Below, piece by piece: positions 46,011-58,060 of a DNA stretch of 64,000 nucleotides. Every line of letters starts with the position of its first letter. The first letter of the stretch is position 1. The notes under the pieces were generated by a model that was not told the DNA's origin, did no database searches, and saw nothing but the letters and a program-made list of their open reading frames with translations. Location: NCBI RefSeq assembly GCF_000247695.1, contig NW_004624732.1:16612930-16676929 (forward strand), given 5' to 3'. Source of the DNA: Heterocephalus glaber (lineage: Eukaryota > Chordata > Mammalia > Rodentia > Bathyergidae). The position numbers and the translations under genes are program-made.

Positions 46011-48009
46011 TAGTCACCTTTACCTCTTAAATTTAATTTTATTGCATTTCACCTTTTTGTCCTTTTGTGCTCTGTTCTCCAGATATTCTTATGCAGAGTC
46101 TCCAGGTCAGTCAGACAGTCTTCAGCTATACTCATTCTATTTTTCAACAATATACTATATTTTTCATTACCAAGGCCATGCTTTATCACTGTTTTTTATA
46201 GTTCTCTGCTTTTGTTCCATGGATGCAGTGTCTCCTCATTTCTCCAAGGATATTGATGATACTTGTTTCCAGGCCTTATGTTTTGTGCTCTAAGTCTTTC
46301 TCCTATACTCCTTGTAGGGTATCAGGGCTTTCTTGTAGGATGAAGATGCATATGGCAGTCCCTTCCCTCCCAAGCAGCTCTTCATTCTTCCTAGAGGTCA
46401 CCAGCCTTACAGGAAAGTCTCTGCCTCTCAAGACCAAGCCCCACACTCATCATGCCACCAGAAGGAGGAAATGATGTTGTCAGTGCTAGGCAAGAACTGG
46501 TAAGAAAAGGGACTGACACCACCACATACTTCCCAAGTACTTCCTTCTACAGTTACTAAAGTGGTTATCCCAGGGTCTTTCTTGATGCTTATGTCTGTCA
46601 TGTTTGAAGCCAAAAGATTCCCAACAATTTTCCTCTCTCATTCTAGGTCCCTGAAGTATCCATTTTAGACTACAGTTTCTTTGTTAAACTGGTTCCACCT
46701 ATGTTTTATGTTAAAGGAATTCCCCCAAGTGGCTCTATCTGAGAGGGCACCCTCCTGTTAATGTTATTGCCTAAATAAACTTGGTTACATATATTCATTT
46801 TAGGGTTTCCTGGGACAAGGTGACAGAGCAGTTGGTACATAGGATGATTCACCTTAATCTAAATCCTCTACCTCAAAAAGAGGAAAATAATAAATGAAGA
46901 AATCACAGATTTTGGTCCAGACCTTCCCACCCAACATGGAGTCTGCATGTCAGTGATGCCACAGCCTCTGTGCTCATCTCACAGCATGCAGTCTGTGTGC
47001 CTGGCATTAGAGAGCAGTCTCAGTGTGATTATTACTTGGGCAGAAGTACGGTGATTAACAGTAGTTGTAGAACTGACTTCTGAGAAAATTTTCTTTAAAC
47101 AGCAGAGCAGGCACAGGAGGAGGTGGCCAAGATGTCAACCCCAAGCATTGGATAGAAGCAACCTGGAAGGTCATAGGGTGCTCTGGGAAAAGAAGGAGAA
47201 GAGTACGCACACATCTTCGGTAAGCTGAGGTGGGACAATGTCCTCGAACATCTTCTTTCTACATCTCCAGATGTGGAAGAGAGTGACTCTGGTTAGAACA
47301 TATGACAGGCATGGGTTAACTGCTGTCTTTTTCTAGAGCTGGAACAAGAACACATGCAGAGTATGCCTGTGCAATCACCTCAGCACACATGGGTCCATGC
47401 ATGTGCTCAAGTGCACACCCACATATGCAGCAAGAAAGTAACACAAACGTTAAGTATTTAGGAGTCATAGTCATGGGGAACAAATTCCTAGAAACTGACT
47501 CTGAGGTCGGTGGTGGAATGTGAGGCATGTCCTGTGGTGGGTAAACTGAGGCTTGGTTGGTAGTGCATGACCCCCATACTTGCTGCACTGAAGGACAAGA
47601 GCCTTCAGGTTTTGGATTCATGGGCCATAAAATACTGAACTTCCACTTGGGATATCAGAGTCCACCTAGAAGTCAAGGACACAGAAAATAAATTAATGTC
47701 TGTTGGACATCTGCTTGTGAGGCCTATATCAGGCATTCATCTTCAGACCCATTCCTTCACTTCACTACTGGCTCACTAGCACATGAAGAAACTGAGGTTC
47801 AGAGCTCTGAAGATCATCTTGTCTGCACTAGCTCTGAAAGGGGCACTGGCAGGAACAGCAGAGGGCATGGATGCTCTGCATCTTTGTGGGAGCACCCTAG
47901 CTGCAGCTGAGCCCTGACGTGCACACAGTCAACTGTCATGTTCCCTCGGAGCAAAAGGCATGCTGATGTGGGTTTCAGGGCTTTTTGGAAGCTTCCAGTT
48001 GCAAATCAA
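46011..48009. other. No gene seen; MIR-like trace near 47.8 kb
   Basis: Unique-looking DNA. GAAGAAACTGAGGTTCAGAG near 47785-47804 may be a MIR core. No coding frame is supported. Confidence 0.4.
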
Positions 48010-48195
48010 GCTCCGATTTAATGGAAAACTTATTAGAGAAATTTTGACTTTCATTAATGAAATAAAAGTTTATGAAAGTAGCACAATTGATTCCCCTTGG
48101 AATGAATCACAGTTTATGTTTAATTAGAGAGACAGTGTTCAACATGACAGCAATGCCAATTAAGCTACCTGTTTCTCCATTATATTTCAGGGATG
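48010..48195. other. AT-rich block, possible conserved enhancer
   Basis: It has no repeat signature but is dense in homeodomain-type cores (TTAATGG, CATTAATG, TTTAATTAG, CAATTAAG). This composition is common in developmental enhancers, but conservation cannot be tested here. Confidence 0.3.
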
Positions 48196-49214
48196 TGTAG
48201 CCCTAACAGATTCATTTCTAGATGGTATGCATTGTTACAGTGGATTTAAATGGCACTCATTATATGTTTTAGTCAACTATCAAATGCCTACTCTGTGTGA
48301 AAAAGCAGGTTGCACACAGCCAAGAGAACAACAAGACATGTTTGACTCCTCCCTTCCAGAAGTCTGCCCTATTTCTGCAGAGACAAGTATACTTACTCCA
48401 GTCCCACATGCCTAGCACATATAAATGAGTAGTCAGGAAGACAGGTGTCAGCACAGAGTGGGACCTTCCAGAAGGGTTCATGGGAGATTTGGGGCTTGAA
48501 TTAACACACACCGATCTATGCAAAATACAAGTCCATGTGTGACCCTGCCCCCAGGTAAAAGCCCTCTGGTGACCCTGGGCTTGGCAGGACCTCTGTAGCA
48601 TGATGTCAAAGGTGCTCCTGGGCTATACTCTGTCCAATCACACTTCATCTCTGCACTCACCAGCAGAGAGTATCCCAGCAGTATCAAACTCATTTCAGTT
48701 TCCTGTCCACACAGTGATGCTGCTTCCCCAAATCGTCATGCTATCCCCTTTGTATGATCTTCCCTTTGGCTCTCTATGCAAGCTTCGCTAATCCTACGCA
48801 TCCTTTACTCCTAGTGAAGGGAATCAGTACATGAACATATCTCCAGTGCCCCCACATGATGCTACATCATAAGCCTCACCCCTGCCTCAGCCAACTCCAC
48901 ACCAACTTTAATGACTGGATGTGGCTAAATGTATCTCCTTCACGCTCCTTCCAGATGCAGGCTCGAAGGCACGATTAGCGTCCACATTCCAAGCCTCTTT
49001 TCTCAGAGAAGCTTGGCAAGGCCATGTGAAGCCAGCACATGGGGTGGTGCTTCTGGAGGATACATGGGCTGGGCTCACCTCCTTGCCACAGCAGCCAGCC
49101 CTCTGGGTCCTGTGGACCTGGCACTGGCCAAGGGACCTTTGTTTGGAGGCAGAATGGGTGATTGGAAGGCTTGGTTATGTGGACCCCTTAGATTGGATCC
49201 TGTATACCTCAGTA
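48196..49214. other. No gene seen
   Basis: Open frames up to 118 codons (48921-49277) overlap in several frames and match nothing I know. Confidence 0.4.
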
Positions 49215-49330
49215 GTTGAGTTATGTGGAAAGACACTTCTTTTCTTCCCAATCTCCTTGTCTGTAAAATGGGAGTAGGAGAACTGACTACTTCCTAGGGC
49301 ATATCAATGACCTGCTAAGGAGGTCATCTC
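49215..49330 (+). repeat. MIR SINE fragment
   Basis: CTTGTCTGTAAAATGGGAGTA is the typical MIR core-to-tail stretch, with a decayed flank. Confidence 0.65.
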
Positions 49331-50899
49331 TGCCCAGTACTGAGAAAAATGGCCACTCTCCTTCTTTCTGGTTCAGGCCTCAAGGATGAACATGGCCAAC
49401 TGACCAAAGGTTCTGAAGCTACAGCCACAAGTGGGCCTGGCACTGATACTGACACTCAGGGACTGGGGAGTATAATTTCTTGGGTTTACTGCTGGAGTCT
49501 GTTCTCTTTCCAGACTCCGTAGTCTTCAAATTCTTCCTGACACCATCTTGTGGCCAAAATGGGAACTGCAGGATGGCTTCAGCATGCTCCTAGGTAGTGG
49601 GGTGAGAGAGGAGCTCTTCTGCAGCTGTCCGGTAGAGCTGTTGTTCTAGATGTTAGTAAGATTAAACTTAGTCTTAGGCTTCTAAGAATACAAATGCCAA
49701 AGGCTTTAGTATAGAGGTTACTGAATCAGGCCATGTTTCTAAGGCAACCCTTGGCTGTTTGTCTCAGGGTGGTTCGGGCAGCCCAGGTGTGATTTCCTGG
49801 GGATCGAGGCACCAGGGTGGACAGGGTACCAGAATTCTGGACCTGATCCATCCAGTGATGTGCCACCCAGGAGAGATGAGCAATCTCCTTTGCAGACATC
49901 CTCCCACAAGCCCAACCCAATCACTGTGGATAAATTGCACTCTTCTCTTGGTGATATGTTTCTTCAAGTTCTGCAGTGACTACAGAATGGGTTTGCCAAC
50001 CCAGGTGCACCATCTGAGCCTAGAAACCATCCCTATGGGGAATAAAAAGGCAGGAGTGAGACCAAGAGATTGAAGAAACAAACACAGCCTAAAACTGAGT
50101 CTCTGTCCAAGCCTATCACGTATTCTAGAACCCCACATCCAGCCACCTACTCCATCTTACATGGCATCCAAAAGGCCACACACTCAGCTGAATGTATTGG
50201 TAGTCCCAGACCTGAGTCCTCCAGGGTCCTTGGTTCATGACACAGCAAGACCCTGTACAAATGTTCAGGCCAACATGGGCTTCTGAGAGCAGACATGGCC
50301 ACTTGTCACAGAATGCTCTCCTGCTTTTTCCTTAATTCCAGATCCCTGAGCTGGATCGAGGTGACAATATTCCCAGCAAAGATTTACATGTGTCCAGATA
50401 CTTGGAAGTCAAGAGTGACTCTAAAATAGAATCCAGCAAGCAAAGTTAAGCAGTCACCCCTGAGAAGGTGGCTCTTCTAGAGTAAAAGGAAAAGTCCCCC
50501 AAAGGAGACTGTCCTTCCTTCTCCCCATTCCATGTCCTATAACAGGGCCTTCAAGGGAAGGACCATCCTTCACCCTGGGACAGCTGGCCTGAGACACAGT
50601 CCTCTGCATCAAAGACCATGGAATGGAAGGCTAGGAAGAGCCAGGTCCCAAAAGCCTCATCATGCTTGGGCCCTGCACCTGCAAGTCCCACAGCACAAAG
50701 TACGTGTGTGTGCACTGTCTGCTGAAGCTTCATGCTTGGCTTTGATATTATGGGAACCAAGGACTAACACAGCTGGTCCTTGGCCCTCATTCTTTTCCTT
50801 ATCCAGTGCTGGTCTGTGAATTTCATCTCCCACTGTCACCCCCATCTCTTCTCATAAACTGTCATGGGCCAACAGCCTCCTAACTACCTGTTCCCACCC
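49331..50899. other. No gene seen
   Basis: Unique-looking DNA with chance frames below 105 codons. Confidence 0.4.
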
Positions 50900-51350
50900 A
50901 CAAAGTCACCATGCAGTAGACAGAACTTTAAAAATTACCAGAATTAAACTGGGGTCCCGGGTGTCAAACCCTAAGAAAAAACACATAAAGGCTTGAAGTT
51001 AGCAGAAGATCTCAATGCATGTTTTCCTGATGACAAAAACCATCATTAGACTTTGCCAGAATCACAACCTTGCACAAAGGTCCACTGCAACTTTACACAA
51101 AAAAGACTTCTTCAAGGACATTGTCCCACAACTACCAATTCTCCCTTGAACTGGTTATTGATCTTTGCAGCCAATCAAACAACTCATGTAACTCTCCTCA
51201 TATTACATTTAAAACCCAAGTGTTCCTTTACCTCCCTGAATACCCCCATGGTTGACTATAGTGTGTGTATTCTCGTTGTAATATTTATTCCTGATTAAAT
51301 TCACTAACTTTGGAGAATCTCTCTTCTTGTTACTTAAGTTGACAGTGCAG
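50900..51350 (+). repeat. Possible ERV LTR 3' part
   Basis: CCAATCAAAC (51172), a TATA-like CATTTAAAACCC (51207) and a GATTAAATTC signal (51292) are spaced like an LTR promoter and polyadenylation region. No boundaries or target duplication were found. Confidence 0.3.
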
Positions 51351-52789
51351 TTATCCCCAAATGCAAGCCTGATCTCACAGCCTCTCCTGTCTTTCTCCTC
51401 CATTCATACACTCCCTGAGCTCCTGGTGATGGAGCCCCTACCACCTTCAGTCCACCACACCTGGGGAACTGGGCCTTTGCCTGGTGGCTCAGCTGGGCCT
51501 TCTCCACCAGGGAAGTCCATTCACGGAGCCCTTGTTACTTAGTTATACAGCTAGCCCTGGAAGCATAGCCTGTGTGGTTGGAAAGATCTACACTGGGCTC
51601 CCCAATAGGCTTCTTCACATACCATGCACTCTCAGAAGCCAAGACCATCAGTTTTTTCTCATCCATGGAAACCCATGGGGAAGTTGGCACATTTGCACCA
51701 GAGAGCACATATTTTCCATTATACTGTTTGTGGAGGAGGTCAACCATGGTCAAGGACAAAGGAACAAAAGAGCTGCCAGAAGGCAGAGACAACACTGAGA
51801 ATGTGATCTGGTTCATTGTAAGGTCCAGTAAGGAAGAGATGCTTTAGTACCTGCACTTTGAGGACTCTTCCTCCAGAAGAAGGAAAGGTGTGCTGCAGAA
51901 GAAGAGATAACAAGTGGGGAACATGGGTGGATTAAATTCCTGGGCTGCTGACTCAAGAAAAGGACTGGGCAATCCTGCTCCTCCCCAGGCCCCACTCACT
52001 ACACCCAAGAAAGAGGCTGAGTGGCTGAGTCCTGGATCCCATCCAGGCCTGCCATTCCCTTGTTCACAGGCACAGTCAGGACCCATTTTTCTGAAGGCTT
52101 TAAGTCCTGGGGAAGTCAGAAGAAGTGAGTCAACCAGTACTGAGCAAAGCTGGCAGTGCCCATCTTGGCACTCTGTCCCTCCTGAAGCACTTGAGCTGCA
52201 CCCTGCAATGCACCCTGTCACCTCAGACACCAGATCAGCAGGATGGCATTGCCCACACATTTCCAGAGAAGCCAAGCAGGTGGAGTCACAGGTGCTACAA
52301 ACAAAAGAACCCTTCCAGGCACACTCTTAATAACCAAAATAAGGAATCAGACAAGTGATCTGGTCATTAGCTCAGGAACAGACAACAATTACCTGTGTTT
52401 GATTATACATCCTGACCAGCAGGACATCAGGTCATTTCAAGGGTAGTCTTAAGTATATGCAATAGTAAGACGTGATCTCTTACACAAAACGTGAGCTGAG
52501 TCCATTGGAAACAAGTTCTGGTGTGTGTGCTGGAAGAGTCCACTGAGGGGAGGTGGAAAGATGCTGGGCTCGCAGAGTCACAGTGCTCCCTTCCAGACCT
52601 TCTCCCCAGCATGGTCAAGATGCTTGCGTCAGACTTACAGGCAGAATGGCAGGTGAGGAGAAGGTAGAAGTGATGAAAGCTTGGGAAAGCAAACACTGAA
52701 TTAATAAACAGGAAAGAAATCCGGCGCTGGTGATGTGGAGATTGCAGCCACTGGAATTGCTGCAAGAGTGATTCTAAGTATAGGTCCTC
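51351..52789. other. No firm gene; a minus-strand open frame at 51535-51816
   Basis: The 93-codon minus-strand frame has an ordinary amino-acid balance (no low complexity) and starts at an ATG, but I cannot place it in any family. A strong acceptor-like stretch ending TCTTCTGCAG lies upstream on the minus strand near 51893-51902. It is listed because it is the most protein-like unassigned frame, not because a gene is shown. Confidence 0.2.
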
Positions 52790-52965
52790 AAGGGCCCACT
52801 TTAATAAATTGATAAGGCCTATTTTCAATTAGCTCAGCATTTGTATAACAACAATTAATTTCCGTAAAGCCCTCAGACTAATGCTGCCTTGTTAATTAGG
52901 TTAGTTCCCCTTTCTGCAGTCCTAATCTTGCTTAATCGTGCCTGGCAAATGCTTTTTGTCACACA
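52790..52965. other. AT-rich block, possible conserved enhancer
   Basis: No repeat signature. Homeodomain-type cores cluster here: TCAATTAGC, ACAATTAATTT, TTAATTAGG and GCTTAATCG within about 150 bp. Confidence 0.3.
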
Positions 52966-53239
52966 CCAGGCCACCATATTGTGCAGGCTTGTTCTGCACT
53001 CACGTTGATTTCTACAACAAACATCTGCTGAGGGTCTGAAATAGAGAGGCCTAGGAAGGCCAAGATTACTAACTGTGCATGTGTGAATTTCCTGGGACAG
53101 GCACCTGAGCAGCAAGAAGCAGCATCTGGTCACTGTGGCCAGTGCTCTCTGCCAACTGCTACATTGTCACATATTCTGCATGAGGAATTTGACTACTTTC
53201 TGTCATGTACTACCTCACTCCCAAGGACACTACTTCTGC

Positions 53240-53540
53240 CAGTACTGATGGAACAACCCTAATCTGAAAATGCTCTGAAGTCGAAAACTTTTGAGCACCA
53301 ACATAGTGCCACAAGTGGAAAAGTATAACTTTTGTTTCATACATAAAATTATTAAAGCTATTGTATAAAATTACCTTCAGGATATGTACATAAACTGTGT
53401 ATGAAACATAAATAAATTCCTGTTTAGACTTGAGTCCTATCCTCCAGATATCTAATTCTGAATATGTAAATATTCCAAAATCTGAAATCCAAAACATTCC
53501 TGGTCTCAGGCATGTCGAACAAGAGATATCCAACCTACAG
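53240..53540 (+). mobile_element. Tigger-related MITE (MER8/MER46 type)
   Basis: It opens AACCCTAATCTGAAAATG and closes AGAGATATCCAACCTACA, decayed versions of the family's inverted ends. The interior (TTTTGAGCACCAACAT, TGTATAAAATTACCTTCAGG, GTTTAGACTTGAGTCC) follows the family consensus as I recall it. Non-coding. Confidence 0.8.
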
Positions 53541-54990
53541 TTAGCAAAACTAAACTCGGTTCCCTGAGGGATCTTAAGCAAAGCATTCTTCCAATTTGTC
53601 CAGGTATTCACATTTCCATAAGCCAGGTATCACACAAGAGACCACAGAAGAAAACCGAGGAGGAGATGACAAATGATCTCCAAATGTACAACTTTCTTCT
53701 GACCCTTTCACTAATGGACCCTTCTAGTTGCCACCAGCTAAAAACTGTGGTCCCCACTGCATGTTCAGTGTGTGCTCATGTGACCTTCATGTGAAATCTA
53801 AGCAGCATCATGGAGCTGTGCAGCCTCCAGAGCATTTCCTCACAGGAAGTTGCATCCTCTCTACAGTACTTACTTTTTTCTCTTTTCTCTTGGTCAGGAT
53901 TGGGGATAAAGCGTATGGGGAGGAGGAGGAGGAAGCTTAGACCATCACAAGGAAGACAGCCTCAAAGGCAGGAATGACTTGGGTCTCTGGAAGACCTTGA
54001 CAGATGTGAAGGTTGATTGATTGCATCAACTTGAAAAGTTGGTTAAAAGAAGCTTAATCAAATTGGCTCAGCAATTCCACGCCCTAGGGTGTGGAGGACC
54101 CACTGGCTACCACTTTTTTAGGAAAGAAGCATGGCCCTTGCATTTCCTTAGGCCCCCGTCACTTGGTCTCTGTCACAGCTTCATAACCAATGGGCTTCCT
54201 GGTGAGTTTTGAATTTTTTGAAGAACTGGGACTTGTATACAAGGAGTCACTGATCTCAAGGGTTTCTTCCTTTTGCCCATCCAGAAGCAGGCTCCATCTC
54301 CTGAGACCTGCTCCTTGGCAGGTGACCCATACAGACAGCAACATCTTGATGAGAGGTCCTGGTAGGAGATGGGAGAGAGAAGGAGAATGAGTCCCCTGCC
54401 TGGAGGCTGCATACCTGGGCTGTGTTCCTTTACCAAAAGTTACAGCTTCCAGAGGTCTAGCCATGGCCCCTCTTACTGCTGAGAACTTTTCCCCTGTCCC
54501 TTCAAAATCAGAGTAGGAACAATGCTAAAGGAGCCCCTCTTCCCCAAGGTGCCCATCTTCCATTGGTTTCTCTCTAGTTCACCTTACATAATGCCTTTAT
54601 GGCGCTCTCTTCAACATCCCATGGTGGTGTTTCCTGCTGTTCCCCTCACTGGCCCAACAGGAGAGAGACACATGTGCTGTTGCTCCTTCACCACAGGTAG
54701 GACACCTGGGCTATTCTGGCGCTCACTTTGACCAGCATTTACTGATCAGTGAGCTGGACACTCATCATCCAGCCCTCCGAGCCTCAGGTTCCTAATCCCC
54801 AGAATGGCACCTAATGACTTCTAACCCTCCTTCCAAGCTGACTTCACCACCACCATGCTTCTGAGAGTTCAGGTGCTTTGAGCTGACTGACTCAGCTCTC
54901 TCTGGAGACAGCAAAGCTGTCAGGCCCATTAACTGGCACTCCCTTTGTTTTGTTTCTGGGCTTATAGAAAATGATCCTCCACTAGTTTAG
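53541..54990. other. No gene seen
   Basis: Unique-looking DNA. A GGA-rich patch at 53918-53938. Frames up to 101 codons are mirrored on the other strand. Confidence 0.4.
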
Positions 54991-54997
54991 GAAGTAT

Positions 54998-55702
54998 AGT
55001 AGCTCCCCTTTATCCATGGGGATAAATTCTAAGAACCCCCAGTGGATTTCTGAAAATATGGATAGTGCTAAAACTTATATATACGTTTTTTCTACATATA
55101 CAACCTATAATAAAGCATAATTTCTAAATTAGGCACAGTAAGAAGTTAATAATACCTAATAATAAAATTGAGCAATTATAACAATATACTGTAATAATGT
55201 GTGATTATGGTCCTACTGTCAAATATCTTAATGTATTTTTACCTTTTCATTTAAAGAAAGTAACTTATGGTTTCTTTTTTTCTCTACTGGATCACTAGCA
55301 TTCACTAAATTTTAGCTTTACACCTGAGCAGCCACATTCTGGCACCAGCAGTGGAAAGTATGTCCTCTCCAGAACCTGGGTGCAGCAGGTGCAGGGGTGA
55401 AAAGATGTGCCCTTGCTGTGGGGACACTGGCAAACAAGGTATTGGAGCTGTACAGCAGGGTGGAGGTGCTTCAGAGAGAGGAACCTTGACCACAGGCATT
55501 CTGATCCTGCAACAATCCACCCAATAACCAAGACAGGTACTTGGTGACCAACAGGAGAGAACTTATACAGTACAATGCACAATTTAAAACTTAGGAATTA
55601 TTTATTTCTGGAATTTTCTATTTAATATTTTTTGACTTTGAGGTTGACCTGAGGTAACTGAAATTGCAGAAAGTGAAACCGTGGCTAAGGGGAGACACTG
55701 CA
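54998..55702 (-). mobile_element. Tigger/MER2-type element with both ends
   Basis: The left end TAGTAGCTCCCCTTTATCC and the right end CTAAGGGGAGACACTGCA are imperfect inverted repeats. 55560-55690 is the reverse complement of the 34686-34780 type sequence, so this copy lies in the opposite orientation to that one. The interior is internally deleted or decayed and has no transposase frame. Confidence 0.8.
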
Positions 55703-55954
55703 TGTCCTGGTGAGGGACCAAGGAAGGACAGGTGTGCTCTGCTAAGCACAGAGCCAACACTTCTAAGCCCAACACCACCAAGGCTTCCTGGTTTTCGTGC
55801 AGAGTCTCCAGACCCAGGTGGCTCTCTAGCCATCCTTAGCAAAGCAGAGGCTTCAGTCTCCCATGGCCTTCATCTCAGCACAAGGCCTTTGCCTCTTCTC
55901 TCGCTGGGGGAAGGTAGGTGAAAGATTACATAGGCTTTCTTTTCCAGCCCTGGC

Positions 55955-56100
55955 CCCCAAACAGTGCCTTTAATTTTGGTGCATTTTTAATTCATGCCAA
56001 TTAATCACATGGCTCTGCCTAACTGTGTAACTTTCCATGCACACAGAAGAGAGGAATGTGAATCATTACCTGCTGAATGTGAGTCCCAGGCTCAGTCCAG
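55955..56100. other. Possible conserved non-coding block
   Basis: TTTAATTTTGG, TTTTTAATTC, CCAATTAATCACATGG and GAATCATTACC cluster in about 100 bp of otherwise GC-rich DNA. No repeat signature. Confidence 0.25.
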
Positions 56101-56427
56101 GCCCTACAGGCAGCCACTGTCCTAGCCCTGGGGGTGCAGGCTATTCCCCCTAGATGAAACTACCTGCCTCCAGTGCTGAGATGGGAGGTGGAGGGCAGCC
56201 CCATTGCTGGGGCTCACTTCTCTGGTTCTCCCAGGTCCACCCAGCCCCATGAGATGGGGCCTGTCCCTCTGGGTCCCCCATGAAATTTCCAAGGCTATTT
56301 TTCTGGCAGGATTAAAATCAGAGGCCTTATCTCCTGTCTTTCAATTTCTCCAAGGCCAAACACACATCTACATCTCCAGAAATCTTTTTCCCTTCAAAAA
56401 CTATAATCTCATCTAATTTCTCATAAA

Positions 56428-57292
56428 AAAAATTTTTTCATTTTAAACAAGAAGTTTATTTAAACAAGACACTTGGCTTAAAAGGAAAACTATCTAGGAG
56501 TCTTTTTCTTTTAAAGAATAATTTACTCCTACATAAAGACAGATTGCCCTACATGTAACAGCTACATACAAAAAAGTTATAAAATTGTCCTTGGTTTTAC
56601 AATGATAAATGAAAAACATTAGAATTCTCCAATCAAACAAGGTATGCAAGGATTTTTATGTTGTTGTCTTTTCTGTTAAAATAGTGAGAGCAAAATAACT
56701 TACTGGAATATAAAGATAAGAGCTGACGAGCATGCCACTAATGGATAGAGGGAATTATTTCCACAGAACCAGTATCTCCCCATCGCGTCTCCATCTGATG
56801 TCAATCAAAACATATTGTTGGCTATTTAGTAAAAAAAAAAAATGCAATATGCTAGTGCACATACACCAGATGCTTTATGTACAATAAAGGAATGGGGAAG
56901 GGGTAAATGAAAGAATAGAGAAAACTATACTGTAGTAGTCAGGGTGTGGTGGAACCAAATTGCAGTTTTCTAATTGAGAATGTATTCTTGGTCTGTAAGA
57001 ACAGAGTTCTGGAGTAGAGTTGTTTCAGGTTCCCTTTTTAGTAGACACCTCCTGTCTGCTGCTGGAACACATCGATTGTATCTTTGTCCTCCATTTCCAA
57101 CTGTGCAGGTGTGTCCATTTCATTGATTGGCTGTCCATCAAATCGGAATCTGATCTGCCTCATTGACAAACCCTGTTGTTCACAATAGGCTTTCATTAGT
57201 TTACTAAGTGGTGTATGCCTCTTAATCTTAAACTGTGCCACAGAACCATCCTGCCCCACCACCTTCAAAGTAAAATGAGAAATATGAGACAA
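56428..57292 (-). pseudogene. SUMO2 (retrocopy): SUMO2 processed retrocopy, 5'-truncated
   Basis: An intronless copy of SUMO2 mRNA on the minus strand. It covers the exon 2-4 coding sequence joined without introns and a nearly full 3' UTR, including the AATAAA signal (TTTATT at 56455-56460 on plus) and an A-rich end near 56430. The 5' end is lost within exon 2, so the N-terminal tail with the chain-forming Lys-11 is absent. The parental SUMO2 modifies target lysines through its C-terminal Gly-Gly after proteolytic removal of the last residues. Without a promoter it is most simply a processed pseudogene. Confidence 0.95.
57038..57292 (-). CDS. Open reading frame of the SUMO2 retrocopy (84 codons)
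   Basis: An uninterrupted frame from a local ATG to the native TAA. The first 7 residues (MSHISHF) come mostly from sequence beyond or altered at the truncation point; from about residue 8 on it is SUMO2/3. Conserved features seen are the [13 protein letters not shown] strand-helix, the [13 protein letters not shown] strands, QLEMED, and the C-terminal QQQTGGVY with the diglycine. By comparison with recalled human SUMO2 there are about five substitutions in the core (Ala to Val, Val to Ala, Arg to Gln, Thr to Met, Glu to Lys). No stop or frameshift. Whether it is expressed is unknown. Confidence 0.5.
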   Translation of the reverse strand: MSHISHFTLKVVGQDGSVAQFKIKRHTPLSKLMKAYCEQQGLSMRQIRFRFDGQPINEMDTPAQLEMEDKDTIDVFQQQTGGVY

Positions 57293-57869
57293 ATAAATAA
57301 ATGGACAAATAAAGAGGAGAGGCTCTGAAGTCCAGCCCTCATTTCAATGCAGACCCATTAAGAGTGCCCTTGTAGAAAGTAGAATGGGAATGTATAGATC
57401 ATTGAGAATGTGTGGATCTGCACATTCAACTAAGCCACAAGGTACGTTAGGGGAGGGGAGAGCACAGAGCACTCTGCAAAGGGCAGTGACTACACATCCT
57501 CCTTCAAGTCCCTGACCAGTCCTCCATCCTTTACCACGCTGTGTGGAATTGGAGAAACCCAGCTTCCTGCAGTCCTCCTCTGGGGATCTCCCCCTCTGGC
57601 TTGTTTTCCAAGCCATGCCCTCAGCCCTGGCAGTGAGCAGCAAGTCCCCAGGGCAGCACCTTCAGTGTGACGGGCAGCCTCAGGTCTAACAGACATCCAC
57701 TGGGGCACTGGCCTCTACTCAGGCTCCCAAGAGCATCCCTTTCTCTGAAAAAGCAAATAGAAATCTGAGCAGACCGTGTCTAAGGGGGATTTACCATTTT
57801 GTCACTGTGTTTGTCCTTTCTCCTGTATAAGGAAAGGGTGTACTGGAGGGTTTATCTTTGTTGCAGACT

Positions 57870-58060
57870 GGAAGTTTATGCTCTACCCCAGAACTCTTAT
57901 GCTGAACCCCAGTCCCTAAGGGGATGGCATTTGGGAGTCAGGTCCTTGGGAAGTGGCTAGGTCATGGGGTGGAGCCCTCAGCATCTGGATTAGTAACCTT
58001 ATAAAAGATACCTGAGAGGGAAAGTAGCTGACCACAATGGGCTCACCCTTGGTATGTGTA
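57870..58060 (+). mobile_element. MLT1-type MaLR LTR fragment
   Basis: CTTATGCTGAACCCCAGTCCC, GGTCATGGGGTGGAGCCCTCA and TTAGTAACCTTATAAAAGA follow the MLT1 LTR order. The 3' half is absent. Confidence 0.75.

Noticed and set aside
54010..54300. Possible LTR or hAT element starting with TTGATTGATTGCATCAACTTG
   Set aside because: The opening resembles a known mammalian repeat, but similarity fades after about 60 bp and no end could be found.
57038..57292. Functional SUMO2 gene
   Set aside because: It lacks introns, the start region and N-terminal exon, and carries an mRNA-like 3' UTR ending in an A-rich tail. It is a retrocopy.
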